A stretch of 64,000 nucleotides of DNA. It comes from Rhodococcus opacus B4. Lineage in GTDB: Bacteria > Actinomycetota > Actinomycetes > Mycobacteriales > Mycobacteriaceae. Shown here in pieces: positions 14,912-23,137 of the stretch. The number at the start of each line of letters is the position of its first letter. Positions within the stretch are counted from its first letter, which is position 1. The position numbers and the translations under genes are program-made. The notes beneath the pieces are model-generated. The model made no database searches. It was not told the DNA's origin and saw only the letters and a program-made list of their open reading frames with translations. Location: contig NC_012522.1 of the NCBI RefSeq assembly GCF_000010805.1, forward strand, positions 4,464,001-4,528,000, in the 5' to 3' direction.

Positions 14912-17296
14912 GTGCTCGTCAGCGACCCACGGAAAGTGGGGGTCGAGGAGGAATTCCACCTCATCGATCGCAAGACCCGGCGCCTGACCACCCGCGCGCC
15001 GGAGTTGCTGGCACGACTTCCCGACGGGGTGTTCGTCGACGAACTCCAGCAGTGCGTCGTCGAGGTCAACAGTGGTGTGTACGCCGACCTCGACGGCCTA
15101 CGGAACGACCTGGAGCGGCATCGGAGAGTGCTGATCGACGCGGCCGAGGGGCTTGGCATCGGCGTGGCGGCCGCGGGCTCGATGCCGCTGGCGCTGCCCG
15201 CCGAGATGCACGTGACGGGAACGCAGCGCTACCGTCGCATGCTCGCGGACTATCAGGTGCTCGCCCGCGAGCAGCTGATCTGCGGCACACAGGTTCACGT
15301 CGACCTGCCCGACCGCGACGAGGCCGTGCAGGTCGCGCACCGCGTCGCTCCGCACATGCCCGTCCTCCTGGCGCTCAGCGCGAGTTCCCCGTTCCGGTCC
15401 GACGGTGCGGACACCGGCTATGCCAGCGCACGGACGCTTCTGTGGTTGCGCTGGCCGAGCACCGGTCCGGCCGCGCCCGTCTCCTCGGCCGCCGAATACG
15501 GCACGCTGATCGACGACCTGGTCGCCAGCGGGGTGATCAGTGACCCCGGTATGGCGTACTTCGACGTCCGGCCGTCGGTGAAACTTCCGACCCTGGAGTT
15601 GCGGGTGTGCGACAGCTGCCCGCGACTGGACACAGTCATGCTCGTCACCGCCCTGTTCCGTGCGCTCGTGGAACGCGAGGTGCAGGGATTGCGCGCCGGG
15701 ACGAAGGGCGTCGAGGTCGTTCCGACCTTGACCAGGGCGGCACTGTGGCGGGCGGCGCGGTCGGGGTTGGAGGAGGACCTCGTCGACGTGACGGTTCCGC
15801 AGGCACGCCCTGCGGCGGACCTCGTCGGCGACTTCGTGAATTCGCTGCGGCCTCAGCTCGAGGACACCGGGGACTGGGACACAGTGGTGGAGCTGTCCGC
15901 CGAGGCCACCGCCCACGGCAGCTCCGCCGCCCGGCAACGTCGGGCGCTCGGTCGCCGTGGCAGGCTCACCGACGTGGTCGATCTGCTGCTCGCGGAGACG
16001 GCGGGCCGCTCCGAGCACCTTCCCGAAGTGGAGGCGCCACCCGCGCCGCGCGAGCTCGGCCCGAAGTCGACCGGTGCGGGCCGGACCCGGAGATATTGGA
16101 GCGCGAGGTTCTGGGACCGCGGCGATACCGCCGACATGACGTGGACGGAGTCGACGGAGCTCGACGAGAAGAAGCTGATCGAGTGGCGCCGGGATCTGCA
16201 CGCGCATCCGGAGTTGTCGTTCGAGGAACGCCGGACCACCGGCGTCGTGCGCGCCCACCTCGTCGGTCTGGGGCTCGAACCCGTCGTGTTGCCCGGCGGC
16301 ACCGGCCTGTGGTGCGACGTCGGTCCCGACACGGGCGAGTGCATTGCGCTGCGCGCCGACCTCGACGCGCTGCCGATCGCCGAGACGACCGGCCTCCCGT
16401 TCGAGTCGAGGGTGCCCGGAGTGTCACACGCGTGCGGTCACGACGCCCACACCACCATGTTGATGGGGACGGCATCCGTCCTGACGAAATACCCGCCGCC
16501 GTCCCGGGTCCGCCTCGTCTTCCAGCCCGGGGAGGAGACGACCCCTGGCGGCTCGGTCGACACGATCGCCGCGGGCGCACTCGACGGGGTGTCGAAAATC
16601 TTTGCACTGCACTGCGACCCGAATCTCGAGGTCGGCAAACTGGCCACCCGGACCGGGCCGATCACCTCGTCCAACGACTCCGTCACGGTGCGGTTGTGGT
16701 CGGCGGGGGGACATACCGCTCGACCCCATCTGACCGGCGATCTGATCCACGCCGCGGCCGTCCTGGTGACCGGTCTGTCGTCCGTGCTCGACCGCCGGAT
16801 CGACGCCCGCACCGCGACCGTCCTCACCTGGGGGAAGGTGGCCGCCGGGCAGGTCGCGAACTCCGTTCCCGAGTCGGGTGAACTGGTGGGCACCCTGCGC
16901 AGCGCGTCCCATGAGACGTGGGCGTCGCTCGAACCGCTGGTCACGGACACGATCGGTCACCTGCTCGCGCCGTACAACGTGCGGTACGAGCTCTCCTATC
17001 TGCAGGGCGTCCCGCCCGTCGTCAACGATCCCGACTGCACCGCCGACCTCCGGGAGGCGATCGAATCGGTCGTCGGCTTCGACCACCTGGCCGAGGCACA
17101 TCAGTCCAGCGGCGGCGAGGATTTCGCGTGGTATCTGGAGAAGGTTCCGGGCGCGATGGCCAGGCTCGGAGTGTGGGACGGGACCGGCACCCGGCAGGAG
17201 CTGCACCAGCCGGGTTTCGACCTCGACGAACGCGCCATGATTCACGGGGTCCGAACGCTGGTGGCGCTCACCCGGCTCGAAGACCAGTCCGGGTGA
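14912..17296 (+). CDS. Fusion: YbdK-like glutamate-cysteine ligase (GCS2) plus M20 amidohydrolase
   Basis: 794-aa two-domain protein. Residues 1-375 are a carboxylate-amine ligase of the GCS2/YbdK family (VGVEEEFHLID at 10-20; CGTQVHVDLPD near 129), almost exactly the length of stand-alone YbdK (about 372 aa). Residues about 409-790 are a full M20D amidohydrolase: WRRDLHAHPELSFEE, ALRADLDALPI, the metal Cys motif SHACGHDAHTT (about 505-515), FQPGEE, GGHTARPH and SGGEDFAWYLE. The linker around residues 376-408 is Arg/Trp-rich. No stop or ribosome site separates the halves, although an ATG at 16136 could once have started the second gene. GTG at 14912 follows GAGG. YbdK-type enzymes form gamma-glutamyl amides with ATP and M20D enzymes hydrolyse amides; together with ggt upstream this suggests metabolism of one gamma-glutamyl or acyl-amino compound. 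Families certain, substrate unknown. Confidence 0.9.
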   Translation: MLVSDPRKVGVEEEFHLIDRKTRRLTTRAPELLARLPDGVFVDELQQCVVEVNSGVYADLDGLRNDLERHRRVLIDAAEGLGIGVAAAGSMPLALPAEMHVTGTQRYRRMLADYQVLAREQLICGTQVHVDLPDRDEAVQVAHRVAPHMPVLLALSASSPFRSDGADTGYASARTLLWLRWPSTGPAAPVSSAAEYGTLIDDLVASGVISDPGMAYFDVRPSVKLPTLELRVCDSCPRLDTVMLVTALFRALVEREVQGLRAGTKGVEVVPTLTRAALWRAARSGLEEDLVDVTVPQARPAADLVGDFVNSLRPQLEDTGDWDTVVELSAEATAHGSSAARQRRALGRRGRLTDVVDLLLAETAGRSEHLPEVEAPPAPRELGPKSTGAGRTRRYWSARFWDRGDTADMTWTESTELDEKKLIEWRRDLHAHPELSFEERRTTGVVRAHLVGLGLEPVVLPGGTGLWCDVGPDTGECIALRADLDALPIAETTGLPFESRVPGVSHACGHDAHTTMLMGTASVLTKYPPPSRVRLVFQPGEETTPGGSVDTIAAGALDGVSKIFALHCDPNLEVGKLATRTGPITSSNDSVTVRLWSAGGHTARPHLTGDLIHAAAVLVTGLSSVLDRRIDARTATVLTWGKVAAGQVANSVPESGELVGTLRSASHETWASLEPLVTDTIGHLLAPYNVRYELSYLQGVPPVVNDPDCTADLREAIESVVGFDHLAEAHQSSGGEDFAWYLEKVPGAMARLGVWDGTGTRQELHQPGFDLDERAMIHGVRTLVALTRLEDQSG

Positions 17297-17304
17297 GCGC
17301 GGCG

Positions 17305-18315
17305 TCAGGCCGGTTTGGCGGCGGCCTCCGCCAGTTTCGGCACGAGCGCCTCGACGGCGTACGGGAGGCTGAGGACGGTGCCCCAGGTGAGCGCGCCGGA
17401 GGCGGTGGGGTCGTCGACGAACACTGCCCGCCCCGCCTTCGCCACCGGTAGCGACTGATAGACGGGGTCGGCGGTGATCTTCGCTTCGGCGCCGGGACTG
17501 CTGCCCACGTTCCAGACGAGGACGTCGACGTCGACGATGTCGAACTGTTCCTTGCTGATGGTGAACGCGTCCTGATCGCCTGCGAGTTGCGCGATCTGCT
17601 CCGGGACGACGAACCCGAGCGACGTCATCAGGCGTGAGCGCGGGTCGTTCGGGGACCGGACGTAGAACGATCCGGCGTCGCCCAGTTCGGCGACCGCGAC
17701 CGTCTTGCCCTCGAATTCGGGGTGGGCGGCGCGTTGCTGCGCCACCAGGTCGTCCACACCGGCGACGAGTTGGTTCGCCTTCTCGTCCTCGCCGAGGGTG
17801 GTGCCGACGATCCGGACGGCGTCCTGCCACGGCATGCCGAAATCGGGGTAGTCCGGCGACGTCGTGACGGTGGGGGCGATCGCCGAGAGCCGTTGATATG
17901 CGTCGTCGTCGACGTCGATGTATAACGCGAGGATCAGGTCGGGGCCGAGCTTCGCGATCTCCTCGTACGCGAAGTTCGCCTTACCGGTGAACTGACCGCG
18001 GTTGAAGACTTCGGGGTGCGCCCCGCCGAGCGCGTCCTGGGCCCACGGCCAGGTGGCGTCCGGGTAGTCGCCGTACCAGTCGGTGACGCCGACCGGCGTG
18101 CGTCCGAACGCGAGGAGAATGTCCTGGTCGGAGTAGCCGACGGTGACGATCCGCTGGGGGTTGTCCGGGACTTCGGTCGTTCCCTTCTTGTGCGTCACCG
18201 TCCGGGTGGCGCCTTCGGTGTCCGCTGCGGTTCCCGAGGAACACGCTGCGGTGACGACGGCCAGGCCGACCCCGGCACTCACGGTCAGGAACTTGCGGCG
18301 GTCGAGCGTTCGCAT
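17305..18315 (-). CDS. Iron-siderophore ABC transporter substrate-binding lipoprotein
   Basis: 336-aa periplasmic-binding-type protein of the FecB/FepB (helical backbone) class. The N-terminus RTLDRRKFLTVSAGVGLAVVTAACSS combines a twin-Arg-like RRKF with a lipobox (TAAC), so it is a lipid-anchored receptor. Family hallmarks are PQRIVTVGYSDQDILLAFG near the start and WNVGSSPGAEAKITADPVYQSLPVAKAGRAVFV near the end. Met at 18315 is preferred to the ATG at 18321 because GGGAGG (rc of 18323-18328) is then 7 bases away rather than touching the codon. A palindromic iron box at 18329-18349 overlaps that ribosome site, so iron repression is expected. No permease or ATPase gene is adjacent, so the rest of the transporter must be elsewhere. 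Confidence 0.92.
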   Translation of the reverse strand: MRTLDRRKFLTVSAGVGLAVVTAACSSGTAADTEGATRTVTHKKGTTEVPDNPQRIVTVGYSDQDILLAFGRTPVGVTDWYGDYPDATWPWAQDALGGAHPEVFNRGQFTGKANFAYEEIAKLGPDLILALYIDVDDDAYQRLSAIAPTVTTSPDYPDFGMPWQDAVRIVGTTLGEDEKANQLVAGVDDLVAQQRAAHPEFEGKTVAVAELGDAGSFYVRSPNDPRSRLMTSLGFVVPEQIAQLAGDQDAFTISKEQFDIVDVDVLVWNVGSSPGAEAKITADPVYQSLPVAKAGRAVFVDDPTASGALTWGTVLSLPYAVEALVPKLAEAAAKPA

Positions 18316-18328
18316 CCACATACCTCCC

Positions 18329-18349
18329 TGTAGGTGAGGCTAACCTACA
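18329..18349. promoter_or_regulatory. IdeR/DtxR-type iron box
   Basis: TGTAGGTGAGGCTAACCTA begins a 21-base near-palindrome matching the DtxR/IdeR consensus core (AGGT-AG-CT-ACCT). Flanking bases extend it to perfect 12-bp arms, CTCCCTGTAGGT (18324-18335) and ACCTACAGGGAG (18343-18354), around a 7-base centre. It covers the ribosome-binding region of the siderophore lipoprotein gene. IdeR-Fe2+ binding would repress that gene when iron is plentiful. The stop codon of the Pro-rich ORF lies inside it. Confidence 0.85.
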
Positions 18350-18611
18350 GGGAGTGGTCCCGGCCGTGCATCTGCGGCGGAAACGGGGGAGTCGGATCCG
18401 GAATCGGAGGCTGCGGAGGTCCCGGAGGTCCCGGAGGTTCCGGCGGCCCCGGTTGCGGTCCGGGCTCGGGAGGTGCAGGTTCCGGGCCCGGCTCGGGCGG
18501 AAACGGGTGCGGCGGAGTCGGCGTCGGCGGCACGGGAGCGGGGCCCGGCGCCGGCGGCACCGGCTCCGGATCGGGCACGGGATTGCCGAGCTCGTCGCGT
18601 GCACTCGTCAT
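18345..18611 (-). CDS. Small proline-rich protein (possible)
   Basis: 88-aa frame starting at ATG 18611 (MTSARDELGNPVPDPEPVPP). Between residues about 10 and 80 nearly every second or third residue is Pro, spaced by Gly, Glu, Ala and Thr in P-E-P, P-G-P and P-P-x repeats. It ends QMHGRDHSL with its stop codon inside the iron box. GGAAGG lies 14 and GGTGG 9 bases upstream of the start. There is no signal peptide or membrane segment. Low-complexity GC-rich DNA can give such a frame by chance, so reality is uncertain; its direction and abutment with the siderophore lipoprotein gene would allow co-transcription. Confidence 0.45.
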   Translation of the reverse strand: MTSARDELGNPVPDPEPVPPAPGPAPVPPTPTPPHPFPPEPGPEPAPPEPGPQPGPPEPPGPPGPPQPPIPDPTPPFPPQMHGRDHSL

Positions 18612-18787
18612 CGACAGACCACCTTCCGATCGGCTGATTGAGTGGTACCCGGAACGGGCATCCCGCAATCACGGGACAGCTGCCGCCGCCCGGGAACAAA
18701 ATGCGGGAACGGTGCGTTGTCTAGCAACCGTGCCCCGCAAGTGAAGAATTTCACGACCCGGGGAACATGAGCCAAAGGGAGGAAGTC

Positions 18788-19087
18788 ATGGCAACCGACT
18801 ACGACGCACCACGGGTTACCGTCGACGACGAACTCGCCGCGGACTCGCTCGAAGAACTGAAGACACGGAGGAACGACTCGCAGTCGTCCGTCGTCGACGT
18901 CGAGGAGACCGACACGGCGGAGTCCTTCGAACTGCCCGGCGCCGACCTGTCCGGTGAGGAACTCACGGTCCGCGTCGTCCCGAAGAGGGCCGACGAATTC
19001 ACCTGCAGCAGTTGCTTCCTGGTCCATCATCGTTCGCGTCTCGCGTCCGAAGAGGGCGGGCAGCTGATCTGCCGCGACTGCGCATAG
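18788..19087 (+). CDS. DUF4193 family protein
   Basis: 99-aa acidic actinobacterial protein of the DUF4193 family. The start MATDYDAPR at 18788 follows AAAGGGAGGAAG. The middle is highly charged (VDVEETDTAESFELPGADLSGEELTV) and the C-terminus carries a four-Cys zinc-ribbon-like pair, CSSC and CRDC, the family hallmark. The next gene (SRPBCC) starts 9 bases after its stop with a good ribosome site (GGAGG), so the two are likely co-transcribed. Function unknown in the family. Confidence 0.9.
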   Translation: MATDYDAPRVTVDDELAADSLEELKTRRNDSQSSVVDVEETDTAESFELPGADLSGEELTVRVVPKRADEFTCSSCFLVHHRSRLASEEGGQLICRDCA

Positions 19088-19096
19088 GAGGCCCGC

Positions 19097-19531
19097 GTGG
19101 CCGACGTCAGCAGAACGTTCATCGTCGCCGCACCGCTCGGGGAAGTCGTCGCATACCTGCGCGACTTCGCGAACACCACGGCCTGGGATCCCGGGACCGA
19201 GAAGTGCGAGCAGACCACCCCCGGTCCGGTGGCGGTGGGCACCGAATGGCACAACGTGTCGTCCTTCTTCGGGCGCACCACCGAACTCACCTACCGCATG
19301 ACCCGCGACGACCCCGATCACGTCGTCTTCGAGGGTCGCAACGGAGCCGCGGTCACGTCGGACGACCTGTCGTTCGAGAAGGTGGACGACGCCTCCACGT
19401 CGATCACCTACCGCGCGCACCTCGAATTCACCGGACTCGCGCGACTCGCCGACCCCGCCGCCCGCCTCGCGTTCGAGATCCTCGCGGCCAAGACCGTCAA
19501 ACAGATGACTGGGGTCCTCGAAGCGAGGTAG
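19097..19531 (+). CDS. SRPBCC family protein (START-like lipid/ligand-binding fold)
   Basis: 144-aa helix-grip protein of the polyketide cyclase/dehydrase group (SRPBCC). The typical opening VSRTFIVAAPLGEVVAYLRDFANTTAWDPG is followed by a beta-rich middle and a long C-terminal helix (PAARLAFEILAAKTVKQMTGVL). The GTG start at 19097 has AGGAGG upstream. Members bind hydrophobic ligands or catalyse cyclisation; no catalytic signature can be assigned here. Paired with DUF4193 in an apparent two-gene unit. Confidence 0.88.
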   Translation: MADVSRTFIVAAPLGEVVAYLRDFANTTAWDPGTEKCEQTTPGPVAVGTEWHNVSSFFGRTTELTYRMTRDDPDHVVFEGRNGAAVTSDDLSFEKVDDASTSITYRAHLEFTGLARLADPAARLAFEILAAKTVKQMTGVLEAR

Positions 19532-19556
19532 GAGTCCGCCGCACAACGCGTTTGGC

Positions 19557-19583
19557 GGGCGCCCCACACGATGCGGGGCGCCC
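19557..19583. terminator. GC-rich hairpin between convergent genes
   Basis: GGGCGCCCC (19557-19565) and GGGGCGCCC (19575-19583) form a perfect 9-bp stem with a 9-base loop, 26 bases after the SRPBCC stop and 18 bases beyond the monooxygenase stop on the other strand. A shared bidirectional terminator is likely. Confidence 0.65.
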
Positions 19584-19600
19584 ACGCGCGTCGGGACCGA

Positions 19601-21424
19601 TCAGCTGAGGTGATGCACCTCCTGCAGCCCGTAGACCGGTGTCGGGATCTCCTCGTGCCGCGCCTTGAGTTGCAGGGCGAGGTACAGCGAGTAGTGCCGC
19701 GACTGGTGCAGGTTGCCGCCGTGGAACCAGAGCGCTTCCTGCTGGGTGGGCTTCCACATGTTGCGCTGTTCGCCCTCCCACGGCCCGGGGTCCTTGGTGG
19801 TGTCGGAGCCGAGACCCCAGCACTTTCCGACCTTGTCGGCCACTTCCTGGCCCATGAGGTCGGCGGCCCAGCCGTTCATGGAGCCGTAGCCGGTGGCGTA
19901 GACGACCAGGTCGGCGGGCAACTCGGTGCCGTCGGTGAGGACCACGGCGTCCTCGCTGAGGTGGTCGACCTGCCCGGACACGAGGTGGATGCTGCCGTCC
20001 GCGACGAGTTCGGACGCGCCGACGTCGATGTAGTAGCCGGACCCGCGACGCAGGTACTTCATGAACAGGCCGGACCCGTCGTCACCGAAATCGAGCTTGA
20101 AACCGGCCTTTTCGAGTCGTTCGTAGAAGTCTCTGTCCCGTGCGGCGATCTTCTGATAGATCGGGATCTGGAACTCGTGCATGATCTTGTACGGCAGCGA
20201 CGCGAACGTGAGGTCGGCCTTCTCCGTCGTCATTCCCGCCGCGAGCGCACGCTCCGAGTAGAGGTCGCCGAGGCCGAGGTCCATCAGCGAATCGGACTTC
20301 ACGATGTGCGTGGACGACCGTTGCAGCATCGTCACGTCGGCGCCCGTCTCGAAGAGTGCCTTGCAGATGTCGTGCGCGGAGTTGTTCGCTCCCACGACGA
20401 CGACGCGCTTGCCCACGTAGGCGTCCGGACCGGGATGCCGGCTCGAATGGTGCTGCTCGCCGCGGAAGACGTCCTGACCGGGGAATGACGGAACGTTCGG
20501 TTTGCCCGACATCCCGGTGGCGAGCACCAACTGCTTCGGGTGCAGCACCACCTCCTCGCCGTCGCGGTCGAGGACGACGGTCCACTCCTTCGTCTCTTCG
20601 TCGAACGTCGCAGACGTGCAGGTGGTGGACGCCCAGTACGGAATCTCCATCACCTTCGTGTACATCTCGAGCCAGTCGCCGATCTTGTCCTTCGGCGCGA
20701 ACACCGGCCAGTTGTCCGGGAACGGCATGTACGGCAGGTGGTCGTACCAGACCGGGTCGTGCAGGCACAGCGACTTGTACCGGTTGCGCCACTGGTCGCC
20801 GGGGCGTTCGTTCTTGTCGACGACGATGGCAGGCACCCCGAGTTGGCGTAGCCGGGCACCGAGCGCGATGCCGCCCTGGCCGCCGCCGATCACGAGAACG
20901 TACGGCTGCCGGGTGTAGCCGAGTTCCCGTTCCTCGATCTCCTGCTTCTCCGCCCAGCTCTGGGTGTCACCGCCCGAGCCGTGGACCGCGCCCTTGACCC
21001 GGTTCCGTCCCCGGCGCTCCTCGTGACCCTTCAGTTCCTGCATGGTGGTGAGGAACGTCCACGCCTCGTCGTCTTTCAGCCGCAGGTGCCCCTTGCCCCG
21101 GCCCGTCGCCGTCTCGAATTCGATCCACGCAGACGTGACGCCGTCCGTCTCGTCCGGTGTCTCGGTGGTGCGGAAGTTCGTCGGATCGGTGTCGTCGAGG
21201 CGTGCGTGCAGCATCGCGGCGACGGCGTCGCGCCCCTCGACCGTCTTGAGGTTCCAGGTGAACGCCACCAGATCCCGCCAGAAACTGTCGACAGCGAACA
21301 TGCCCGCGGCACGCTCGACGTCGCGGGCGGCGAGCGCGGCTTCGAAATTCGCCAACCACAGGTCGACCCGCTCCTGAGGCGTCGAAAACGTCTGCACCGT
21401 GGGCGGCTGGACGGTCTGTGTCAT
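19601..21424 (-). CDS. Flavin-containing monooxygenase with N-terminal NTF2/SnoaL-like domain
   Basis: 607-aa flavoprotein. Residues about 18-130 form an NTF2/SnoaL-like domain (VDLWLANFEAALAARDVERA; FWRDLVAFTWNLKT). Residues 170-607 are a class B flavin monooxygenase: FAD-binding YVLVIGGGQGGIALGARL (about 175-192), the NERPGDQWRNRY segment, and a second nucleotide motif VVVVGANNSAHDICKAL for NADPH. Such enzymes insert one oxygen atom into ketones, N or S centres with NADPH. The start has GGAGAGG upstream and lies 27 bases after the acyl-CoA dehydrogenase stop; with TetR they form one operon. The extra N-terminal domain is unusual compared with stand-alone monooxygenases of about 450-500 aa. 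Substrate unknown; hydrophobic acyl or steroid-like compounds are plausible from context. Confidence 0.9.
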   Translation of the reverse strand: MTQTVQPPTVQTFSTPQERVDLWLANFEAALAARDVERAAGMFAVDSFWRDLVAFTWNLKTVEGRDAVAAMLHARLDDTDPTNFRTTETPDETDGVTSAWIEFETATGRGKGHLRLKDDEAWTFLTTMQELKGHEERRGRNRVKGAVHGSGGDTQSWAEKQEIEERELGYTRQPYVLVIGGGQGGIALGARLRQLGVPAIVVDKNERPGDQWRNRYKSLCLHDPVWYDHLPYMPFPDNWPVFAPKDKIGDWLEMYTKVMEIPYWASTTCTSATFDEETKEWTVVLDRDGEEVVLHPKQLVLATGMSGKPNVPSFPGQDVFRGEQHHSSRHPGPDAYVGKRVVVVGANNSAHDICKALFETGADVTMLQRSSTHIVKSDSLMDLGLGDLYSERALAAGMTTEKADLTFASLPYKIMHEFQIPIYQKIAARDRDFYERLEKAGFKLDFGDDGSGLFMKYLRRGSGYYIDVGASELVADGSIHLVSGQVDHLSEDAVVLTDGTELPADLVVYATGYGSMNGWAADLMGQEVADKVGKCWGLGSDTTKDPGPWEGEQRNMWKPTQQEALWFHGGNLHQSRHYSLYLALQLKARHEEIPTPVYGLQEVHHLS

Positions 21425-21451
21425 GAGCCTCTCCTTCGTTCTCGTTGTGAC

Positions 21452-23137
21452 TCACAGCACACTCCTCTCCGCGGTCGGCAACAAGCGTTGCATCGTGTTG
21501 CAATCCCCCCGTGTGCCGAAGGCACGCTCGATGATGGCGGCGGTGTCGACACCGGTCGGCAGCGTGCCGAACACGCTGCCCCAGTCGCCGCCGAGCCGGC
21601 TGACGCAGAACGCGTCGGCGACCGCGGGGTGCCCGTGGCGGACGAGCAGTGAACCCTGGAGCGCGAGCGCCATGTCGCCGACGACGCGCCGGGCCCGGTG
21701 CGCGAGCGTGTCGACGTCGCCGAAACTGGACTTCAGGTGCGCGACGGCGGCGTCGAGTCGCGTGTCGGCCCCCGCGGACGCGTCGAGTTCGTCGAAGAAC
21801 ACCTGAAGCGTCTCCGGCTGTTTGGCCATCGCGCGCAGGGTGTCCAGGGCGGCGACGTTGCCGGAGCCTTCCCACACCGACAGCAGGGGCGCCTCCCGGT
21901 ACAGCCGCGGCATCCTTGATTCCTCCACGTACCCGTTGCCGCCCAGGCATTCGAGGGCCTCGGCGGCGTGGATCGGTCCGCGCTTACACACGAAATACTT
22001 GCTGACCGCCAGCGAGATGCGCCGGAGGGTGTTCGCGTGCTCGTCGCCCGCGGTCGCCCGGTCGGTGAGCGCGGCCAGCCACAGCGCGACGGTCGTGGCG
22101 GCCTCCGATTCGACGGCGAGGTCGGCGAGCACGTTCCGCATCAGCGGCTGATCCACCAGGTGGGCGCCGAACGCACTGCGGTGCACGGCGTGGTGCGCGG
22201 CCTGCGCGGTGCCGACGCGCATGCCGGTGGCCGTGCCGATCGTGCAGTCGAGGCGGGTCATGTTGACCATCTCGATGATCGTCGGAACACCGCGGCCTTC
22301 CTCGCCGACCAGCCAGGCCACCGCCTCGTCGTACTCGACCTCGCTGCTGGCGTTGGAGTGGTTGCCGAGTTTGTCCTTCAGGCGCTGCAGGTGCATCCGG
22401 TTGCGGGTGCCGTCCGGCAGCACTCTGGGCAGGAAGAAGCACGACAGTCCGCCGGGTGCCTGGGCGAGCACCAGGAACACGTCGGACATCGGCGCCGACG
22501 TGAACCACTTGTGGCCGGTGAGCACGTAGCTTCCGTCCGCCTGCGGCACGGCGCGGGTGGTGCCCGCGCGGACGTCGGAGCCGCCCTGCTTCTCCGTCAT
22601 CGACATTCCGGCGATCAGGCCGGCCTTCGTCAGCGGAGGGTGCAGCGCCGGATCGTAGACCCGGGCGGTGAGCAACGGTTCGTACTGCTCCGCCAGCGCA
22701 CGATTGTGTCGCAGGGCGGGGACGACGGCGTACGTCATGGAGATCGGGCAGCCGTGGCCGGCGTCGACCTGGCCCCACACGGCCATCTTCGCGGCCCGGA
22801 CCAGGTGGGCGTGCGGGTGCGGGTCGGCCCACGGTGCGCCGTGCAGGCCCATCTCGACGGCGGTGGTCATCAACCGGTGGTAGGCGGGGTCGTACTCGAC
22901 TTCGTCGATGCGGTTGCCGTAGCGGTCGTGGGTGCGCAGCACGGGCGGGTGCGCCTCGGCGAGGTCGCCCCAGCGCTGCGCCTCCTCGCTTCCGGCGAGG
23001 CGTCCGACGTCGTGCAGTTCCTCGAGTGCGTCGTGTGCGCCTTCGCGTTGCAGCGCTTCGAGAATCGGTGCGTAGTCGGCGGCGTCGAAGTTGATCAGAG
23101 GTGGGACCTGGTTGACGACCTCGTGTGTGGCACTCAT
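21452..23137 (-). CDS. Acyl-CoA dehydrogenase, AidB-like
   Basis: 561-aa acyl-CoA dehydrogenase of the longer AidB-like type. Visible features: GMSMTEKQGGSDVRAGTT (FAD/substrate loop), the GHKWFTSAPMSDVFLVLAQ strand, GNHSNASSEVEYDEAVAWLVGEEGRGV, and the C-terminal ECLGGNGYVEESRMPRLYREAPLLSVWEGSGNV, characteristic of AidB relatives. Length exceeds ordinary dehydrogenases (about 380 aa), also as in AidB. Its ATG overlaps the TetR stop by 4 bases (ATGA), implying translational coupling. AidB itself responds to alkylation damage, but the TetR/monooxygenase context here suggests catabolism or detoxification of an acyl compound. Family certain, substrate unknown. Confidence 0.92.
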   Translation of the reverse strand: MSATHEVVNQVPPLINFDAADYAPILEALQREGAHDALEELHDVGRLAGSEEAQRWGDLAEAHPPVLRTHDRYGNRIDEVEYDPAYHRLMTTAVEMGLHGAPWADPHPHAHLVRAAKMAVWGQVDAGHGCPISMTYAVVPALRHNRALAEQYEPLLTARVYDPALHPPLTKAGLIAGMSMTEKQGGSDVRAGTTRAVPQADGSYVLTGHKWFTSAPMSDVFLVLAQAPGGLSCFFLPRVLPDGTRNRMHLQRLKDKLGNHSNASSEVEYDEAVAWLVGEEGRGVPTIIEMVNMTRLDCTIGTATGMRVGTAQAAHHAVHRSAFGAHLVDQPLMRNVLADLAVESEAATTVALWLAALTDRATAGDEHANTLRRISLAVSKYFVCKRGPIHAAEALECLGGNGYVEESRMPRLYREAPLLSVWEGSGNVAALDTLRAMAKQPETLQVFFDELDASAGADTRLDAAVAHLKSSFGDVDTLAHRARRVVGDMALALQGSLLVRHGHPAVADAFCVSRLGGDWGSVFGTLPTGVDTAAIIERAFGTRGDCNTMQRLLPTAERSVL

